This document shows positions 60,499-64,000 of a stretch of DNA of 64,000 nt, in pieces. Each line of letters opens with the position of its first letter. Position 1 is the first letter of the stretch. The notes beneath the pieces are model-generated. The model saw only the letters and a list, made by a program, of their open reading frames with translations, was not told where the DNA came from and did no database searches. The DNA is from CAYYNP01 sp964472545 (GTDB lineage Bacteria > Planctomycetota > Planctomycetia > Pirellulales > Thermoguttaceae): contig CAYYNP010000003.1 in NCBI GenBank assembly GCA_964472545.1, positions 1-64,000 of the forward strand, in the 5' to 3' direction. The position numbers and the translations under genes were made by a program.

Positions 60499-62352
60499 AT
60501 GTCACGCTCAGCCAACGCCGATTCTCAAGCACCGCTGCGGCCCGGCGACTTCGCGGTCGCGGGTCTCGTCGGACTGGGCGCGACGGCGATCTACCTGGCG
60601 ACGCTGGCGCCCGGGCTGCTGAGGGCCGATAGCGGCGAGTTGCAGGCATTGGCCGCCGATTGGGGATATTCGCACCCGACCGGCTATCCCGTCTTCCTCC
60701 TGGCGGCCAAGGCGGCCACGTCGATTCCCGTCGGCGACGTGGCCTATCGAGTCAACCTGTTCTCGGCATTGATGGGGGCACTGGCGGCCGGGCTGATCTA
60801 CTTGCTCGGACGCCTGTTGACCGGCCGGCGTTGGATTCCGGTGGCCTCGGCGGCGGCGCTGGCCGTCTCGCCCACATTTTGGTCGCAGGCCATCCTGGCC
60901 GAAGTCTACACGGCCGGCGTGGTCTGTACGGCCGGCGTGTTGCTGGGACTCCTCGCGTGGCAGCAGACCGGCCGGCTGCGTTGGCTGTTTGCGGCCGGGT
61001 GTCTCGGCGGAGTGAGCCTCGGCGTGCATGCGGCCGTGGCGCTCTTGGCCCCGGCGGCCGTGCTGTTTGTGGCCGTGGTCGGCTGGAAACGGATCACGCC
61101 TAACGCCGCCGCCGCGGTTGGCGGGGCGCTGGCCGGCGTGGCAATCACGCTGGCGGCGTTTGCGGTGATCGACCGACGTGCGGGGCCGGCGTGCTACTTC
61201 CATACGGTCGTCCGGCCGTCGCAGTCGCTGTGGAACCTCGACCAGCGGGATTACGACGGCTTCTTCGAGCGCGTGTGGCTGTGCTACAACCCGCCGCAGT
61301 TCGAGGGACTGGCGTTCTCGCAAACGCCCGAGGTCACACGGCAGAAGGCGCTCGACTACCTCCGCAACCTCGCCCGCGAGTTCCCGCCGTTGTGGCTGAT
61401 TGCCGCCGGAGCGGGCATCGTGTGGCTTGGCCGCTGCAACTGGCAGTTCCTATTGCTGCTGGGGCTGGCCTTCGCCGTTCACGCGGTCTACGACCTGAAC
61501 TACGCCGGCATCGTCCACGTGATGTACATCGCCACCTACCTGCCGATCGCCGTCTTGGGCGTCGCCGGATTGGCGTTGGCGGGCGAATTGGCCGATAGTA
61601 GCCGTCTCGCTCCGCGAGACGAAGCCGCATCTCGCGGAGGCACATCCCGCGGAGGCACATCTCGCGGAGCGAGATGGCTACTATGGAGATACGCAGGCGG
61701 CGATCTGTCGGTGGCGATCGGCGGCCTGATCGTCGTCGGCTGGCCGATGCTGTTTGCCGGGGCGTTTAACGAAGAGAACCGGCGCACGTGTTGGGTACCA
61801 CCGGAGGAAGACCCGCTTCGCGTGGCCTATTCGGCCGAGTTTCAAGGGCAGATCGGCCAGACGATCGACGACCTTGAGGCCGACGCCGTGGTATTCACCG
61901 GCTGGAACCTGGTCTATCCTTACTACTACGTCGCCCGGGTCGAGCGAGGCCGCACCGACCTGCGGTTCTTCCAGGACTACCATCGGGCCGATCAAACGTC
62001 GCTGCCCGATTCGGCCGTCGAGTTGATCGCCGAACTGCGGCGCACGTCGCCCATTCGCCCGATCTATCTCACACACGCCAAGCCGAGGATTCGGCAACTC
62101 TACGAAGTGAAAGAAGTGCGCCGCGGCCCAACGGTGCTGTATCGTCTGGGCAAGAGGCAAGGCACTGTCGCAATACGCGAGACGGTGGACGGGTGGCTGG
62201 GGCAAAGCGCAGCGGTGCCCCAGAGACGTGAGGAGACTGGGGCACCGCTGCGCTCTGCCGCCAGCCACCCCACTAACGCCAGCCACCCCACTAATCTGTC
62301 CACGCATCCGCTCGTTGGTTACGGAGCGCTCACGCAGGAGCAGGTCCCGTGA
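60499..62352 (+). CDS. DUF2723 multi-pass membrane glycosyltransferase-like protein
   Basis: A 617-residue protein with an N-terminal block characteristic of DUF2723 (TLAPGLLRADSGELQALAA; GYSHPTGYPVFLLA), a family related to protein O-mannosyltransferases (GT-C fold). The conserved Asp in DSGELQ lies in the first loop. About ten membrane helices are visible up to residue 440, followed by a soluble end (DAVVFTGWNLVYPYYYVARVE). Two palindromic repeats are read in frame: family B at about residues 366-396, between helices, and family A at about 564-592, near the C-terminus. Its stop overlaps the GTG of the next glycosyltransferase (GTGA), so the reading frame through the repeats is in use. Confidence 0.85.
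   Translation: MSRSANADSQAPLRPGDFAVAGLVGLGATAIYLATLAPGLLRADSGELQALAADWGYSHPTGYPVFLLAAKAATSIPVGDVAYRVNLFSALMGALAAGLIYLLGRLLTGRRWIPVASAAALAVSPTFWSQAILAEVYTAGVVCTAGVLLGLLAWQQTGRLRWLFAAGCLGGVSLGVHAAVALLAPAAVLFVAVVGWKRITPNAAAAVGGALAGVAITLAAFAVIDRRAGPACYFHTVVRPSQSLWNLDQRDYDGFFERVWLCYNPPQFEGLAFSQTPEVTRQKALDYLRNLAREFPPLWLIAAGAGIVWLGRCNWQFLLLLGLAFAVHAVYDLNYAGIVHVMYIATYLPIAVLGVAGLALAGELADSSRLAPRDEAASRGGTSRGGTSRGARWLLWRYAGGDLSVAIGGLIVVGWPMLFAGAFNEENRRTCWVPPEEDPLRVAYSAEFQGQIGQTIDDLEADAVVFTGWNLVYPYYYVARVERGRTDLRFFQDYHRADQTSLPDSAVELIAELRRTSPIRPIYLTHAKPRIRQLYEVKEVRRGPTVLYRLGKRQGTVAIRETVDGWLGQSAAVPQRREETGAPLRSAASHPTNASHPTNLSTHPLVGYGALTQEQVP
61595..61684 (+). repeat. Family B palindrome inside the DUF2723 gene
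   Basis: Outer arms ATAGTAGCC and GGCTACTAT enclose hairpins TCTCGCTCCGCGAGA and inner repeats of CATCTCGCGGAG, CATCCCGCGGAG and CATCTCGCGGAG. The span is exactly 90 bp, so frame is kept. It is read as DSSRLAPRDEAASRGG...SRGARWLLW. Confidence 0.9.
62191..62273 (+). repeat. Family A palindrome inside the DUF2723 gene
   Basis: Left arm GGGTGGCTGGGGCAAAGCGC ... GGTGCCCCAG and the inverted right arm CTGGGGCACCGCTGCGCTC ... CCAGCCACCCC. It is read as GWLGQSAAVPQ ... GAPLRSAASHP, the same frame and almost the same peptide as at 21186-21264. An extra GCCAGCCACCCC follows. Confidence 0.92.
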
Positions 62353-63098
62353 CGTCGACCGACTCCAGCCCGATCGACCTGGTCATCCCGGTCTATAACG
62401 AGGCCCACGTGTTGGAGACCTCGCTACGACGGCTGGCCCAAGCCATGGACGAACGGGCCGACGACGACTCGGCATTCGAGTGGCGGATTGTGGTGATCAA
62501 CAACGGCTCGACCGACGCCACCCTCGACGTCGCCGGGCGGCTGGCCGCGGGAATGCCGCGCGTGGAGGTTGTGGACTTGGATCGTAAGGGCCGCGGGCGG
62601 GCGCTGAGGAAGACGTGGACCGAGACCGACGCCCAGTTTTCGCTCTATATGGACGTCGACCTCTCGACCGATCTGTCCGCCGTGTCGGATGTCGTCCGGC
62701 GGCTGCGCGACGGGGCCGACGTGGTGACCGGCTCGCGATTGCATCCCGACGCACAGATCACCCGCTGCTTCCGCCGCGAGTTCCTCTCCCGCAACTACAA
62801 CCGGCTGATCCGCTGCGTGCTGCGAACGCGCAGTTTCGACGACGCCCAGTGCGGTTTCAAGGGCGTCCGCGTGGCGGCCGTGCGGCGGCTGTTGCCGTTG
62901 ATCTGCGACCAGGAGTGGTTCTTCGACACCGAACTGCTCGTGCTGGCCGAATACGCCGGAATGTCGATCCACAACCTGCCGATTGCCTGGATCGAAGACC
63001 CCGACAGCCGCGTCAACGTGCCGCAAACCGTCTGGCAAGACCTCCGCGGGCTATTTCGGCTTCGGCGAACGGCGCGGAAGCTGGTTCGAGGGCTCTGA
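62349..63098 (+). CDS. GT2 family glycosyltransferase (dolichyl-P-mannose-synthase type)
   Basis: A 249-residue protein from a GTG start overlapping the upstream stop. The GT-A fold is clear: LVIPVYNEAHVLETSLRRL, IVVINNGSTDATLDVAG, the acceptor loop DLDRKGRGRALRKTW, and the metal site MDVDLSTDL (DxD). Then GSRLHPDAQITRCFRREFLSRNYN and FDDAQCGFKG, typical of polyprenyl-phosphate sugar synthases. It would load a sugar from a nucleotide donor onto undecaprenyl phosphate, giving the donor for the DUF2723 membrane transferase encoded just before. There is no membrane tail. The coupled pair suggests protein or lipid glycosylation. Confidence 0.9.
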   Translation: MTSTDSSPIDLVIPVYNEAHVLETSLRRLAQAMDERADDDSAFEWRIVVINNGSTDATLDVAGRLAAGMPRVEVVDLDRKGRGRALRKTWTETDAQFSLYMDVDLSTDLSAVSDVVRRLRDGADVVTGSRLHPDAQITRCFRREFLSRNYNRLIRCVLRTRSFDDAQCGFKGVRVAAVRRLLPLICDQEWFFDTELLVLAEYAGMSIHNLPIAWIEDPDSRVNVPQTVWQDLRGLFRLRRTARKLVRGL

Positions 63099-63315
63099 AG
63101 CGTCGTATCCGTCGTTTGGCAGCGTCGCGACCTGCGTGCGAAAAGCTTGCTCCGATCGCGCGCCCAGATTAGGATGGAATTAATGGGGTAGTGTGCGCGT
63201 CGAACCGTGGGCACGACGGCATCATGTCCCAGCCACCCGCCATTTCCATCGAGATGCCCTCACATGACCCGCCGCTTGTTGCCCGCCGCTTGTTCACCAC
63301 CCAGCAAACAATTCG

Positions 63316-64000
63316 ATGAGTGACAATCCACATACGCACGCGCTTGGCCGTTGGGGACACTGCTGCATTCTGGTCCTCACGGCCGCACTATTGGCCACTG
63401 CGCCGCCCGCCGCGGCCAGCGTACGCGTGATCGAGCTACCCACCAACGACATCGTCTACGATCCGTTCACCGACCTGATCTACGCGGCGGTGCCCAGTTC
63501 GGCCGGCTTCCCGCGCGGAAACAGCATCACGCCGATCGACCCGCACACGGCGGCCATCGGCGAATCGGTCTTCGTGGGCAGCGAGCCGGGGCCGCTGGCG
63601 CTGGCCGACGACGGTTCGCTGCTCTACGTGGGTTTCGACACGACCAATCGTGTCTTGCCGTTCGATCCGCTGACGCAATCGGCCGCGGCCGACCCGTTCG
63701 AGATCGGCCCGAGCAACTTCCGCGTGGAAGACATGGTCGTGGTGCCGGGCAACGCCGACTCGCTGGCGATCGCCCGCCGCCACACCAGCGGCAGCCCGTA
63801 CAATAAGGGCGTGGCGATCTTTGTCGACGGCGTGAAGTTGCCCGTCGATACGAACCAGTTCGAGAATCAGAAGCTGGCCAACGCGATCACCTATTCCGAT
63901 TCGCCCGAGGTGCTCTACGGACACGACAGCGGCATCAGCCCCCATACGAACCTGATCACCTTTGACGTAGATCTCTCACCGGAGGGCGGCGTGACGGCCG
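63316..64000 (+). CDS. Secreted propeller-like protein (5' part, runs off window)
   Basis: An open frame from the ATG at 63316 to the window end with no stop; 228 residues are visible. After a basic start (NPHTHALGRWGH) comes a signal peptide (CCILVLTAALLATAPPAAA). Then strands such as IVYDPFTDLIYAAVPSSAG, ITPIDPHTAAIGESVFVGSE, LALADDGSLLYVGFD and RVLPFDPLTQ form propeller-like repeats of about 50 residues, as in YVTN-type or PEP-CTERM-associated surface proteins. The C-terminal sorting signal, if any, is outside the window. Confidence 0.75.
   Translation, partial: MSDNPHTHALGRWGHCCILVLTAALLATAPPAAASVRVIELPTNDIVYDPFTDLIYAAVPSSAGFPRGNSITPIDPHTAAIGESVFVGSEPGPLALADDGSLLYVGFDTTNRVLPFDPLTQSAAADPFEIGPSNFRVEDMVVVPGNADSLAIARRHTSGSPYNKGVAIFVDGVKLPVDTNQFENQKLANAITYSDSPEVLYGHDSGISPHTNLITFDVDLSPEGGVTA

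Noticed and set aside
63223..63238. Another family A end (CCCAGCCACCCGCC)
   Set aside because: Only about eleven bases match the terminal sequence, too few to separate from chance in GC-rich DNA.

Overview
The window looks like chromosomal DNA of a high-GC planctomycete, most likely a Pirellulales-type bacterium. The marker families are: a DUF1559 type II pseudopilin with a GFTLVE prepilin motif; three PEP-CTERM secreted proteins; a giant secreted protein with an LEPLESR-type N-terminus, lamin-tail domains and CotH; two hydrazine-synthase-alpha-like (HzsA-related) cytochromes in a non-anammox context; SUMF1/FGE-like proteins; an S1 sulfatase; and several large secreted glycoside hydrolases and peptidases. 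These calls come from reading motifs; no database search was run.

Layout. 0-4.3 kb (minus): a translationally coupled operon of a diacylglycerol-kinase-family lipid kinase, kdsA (Kdo-8-phosphate synthase) and a membrane-anchored transglutaminase-like/TPR protein. 4.4-4.6 kb: a possible sigma-54 promoter followed by a strongly structured, T-tract-terminated RNA candidate. 4.7-6.8 kb: a FliL-like membrane protein, tRNA-Thr(CGT), and a TPR protein ending in two RNA-polymerase alpha-CTD modules. 7-22 kb (plus): secreted proteins, including an Asp-box sialidase-like protein, a 1,388-residue zincin with hexapeptide, LamG and coiled-coil parts, an FGE-like protein, and an NPCBM/propeller/diheme/FGE fusion. 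22-24 kb: a small unknown gene, a divergent SDR and an SGNH hydrolase. 24.3-31 kb: PEP-CTERM genes, two of them behind a shared conserved 5' leader, and a GH95 fucosidase. 31-39 kb: a methyltransferase-like gene and the giant lamin-tail/CotH protein. 39-56.3 kb (minus): a FAD oxidoreductase, a HEAT/HzsA-like cytochrome, an FG-GAP protein, an unknown secreted protein, an M60 mucinase-type peptidase, a GH36-like protein, a sulfatase and a double GH27 protein. 56.4-64 kb (plus): a relic of a sugar-isomerase gene, the DUF1559 pseudopilin, a small membrane protein, a membrane MutS-like ATPase, a DUF2723 glycosyltransferase coupled to a GT2 glycosyltransferase, and the start of another secreted propeller-like protein.

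How the genes fit together. Fucosidase, alpha-galactosidases, a sialidase-like protein, M60 peptidase and sulfatase together suggest breakdown of sulfated, fucosylated and galactosylated glycoproteins or polysaccharides outside the cytoplasm. kdsA implies Kdo-containing LPS, and the DUF2723/GT2 pair implies surface glycosylation.

The most unusual content is not the genes but a set of palindromic repeats and structured elements. Family A (arm starting GGGTGGCTGGGG) and family B (hairpins of TCTCGCTCCGCGAGA type, bounded by ATAGTAG/CTACTAT) are scattered between genes. Both also occur inside open reading frames, where they are read through in frame, as Rickettsia palindromic elements are. Family D is a pair of inverted three-hairpin units at 8.8-9.0 kb whose stems differ but still pair. 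A conserved promoter plus leader of about 150 nt precedes two of the PEP-CTERM genes.
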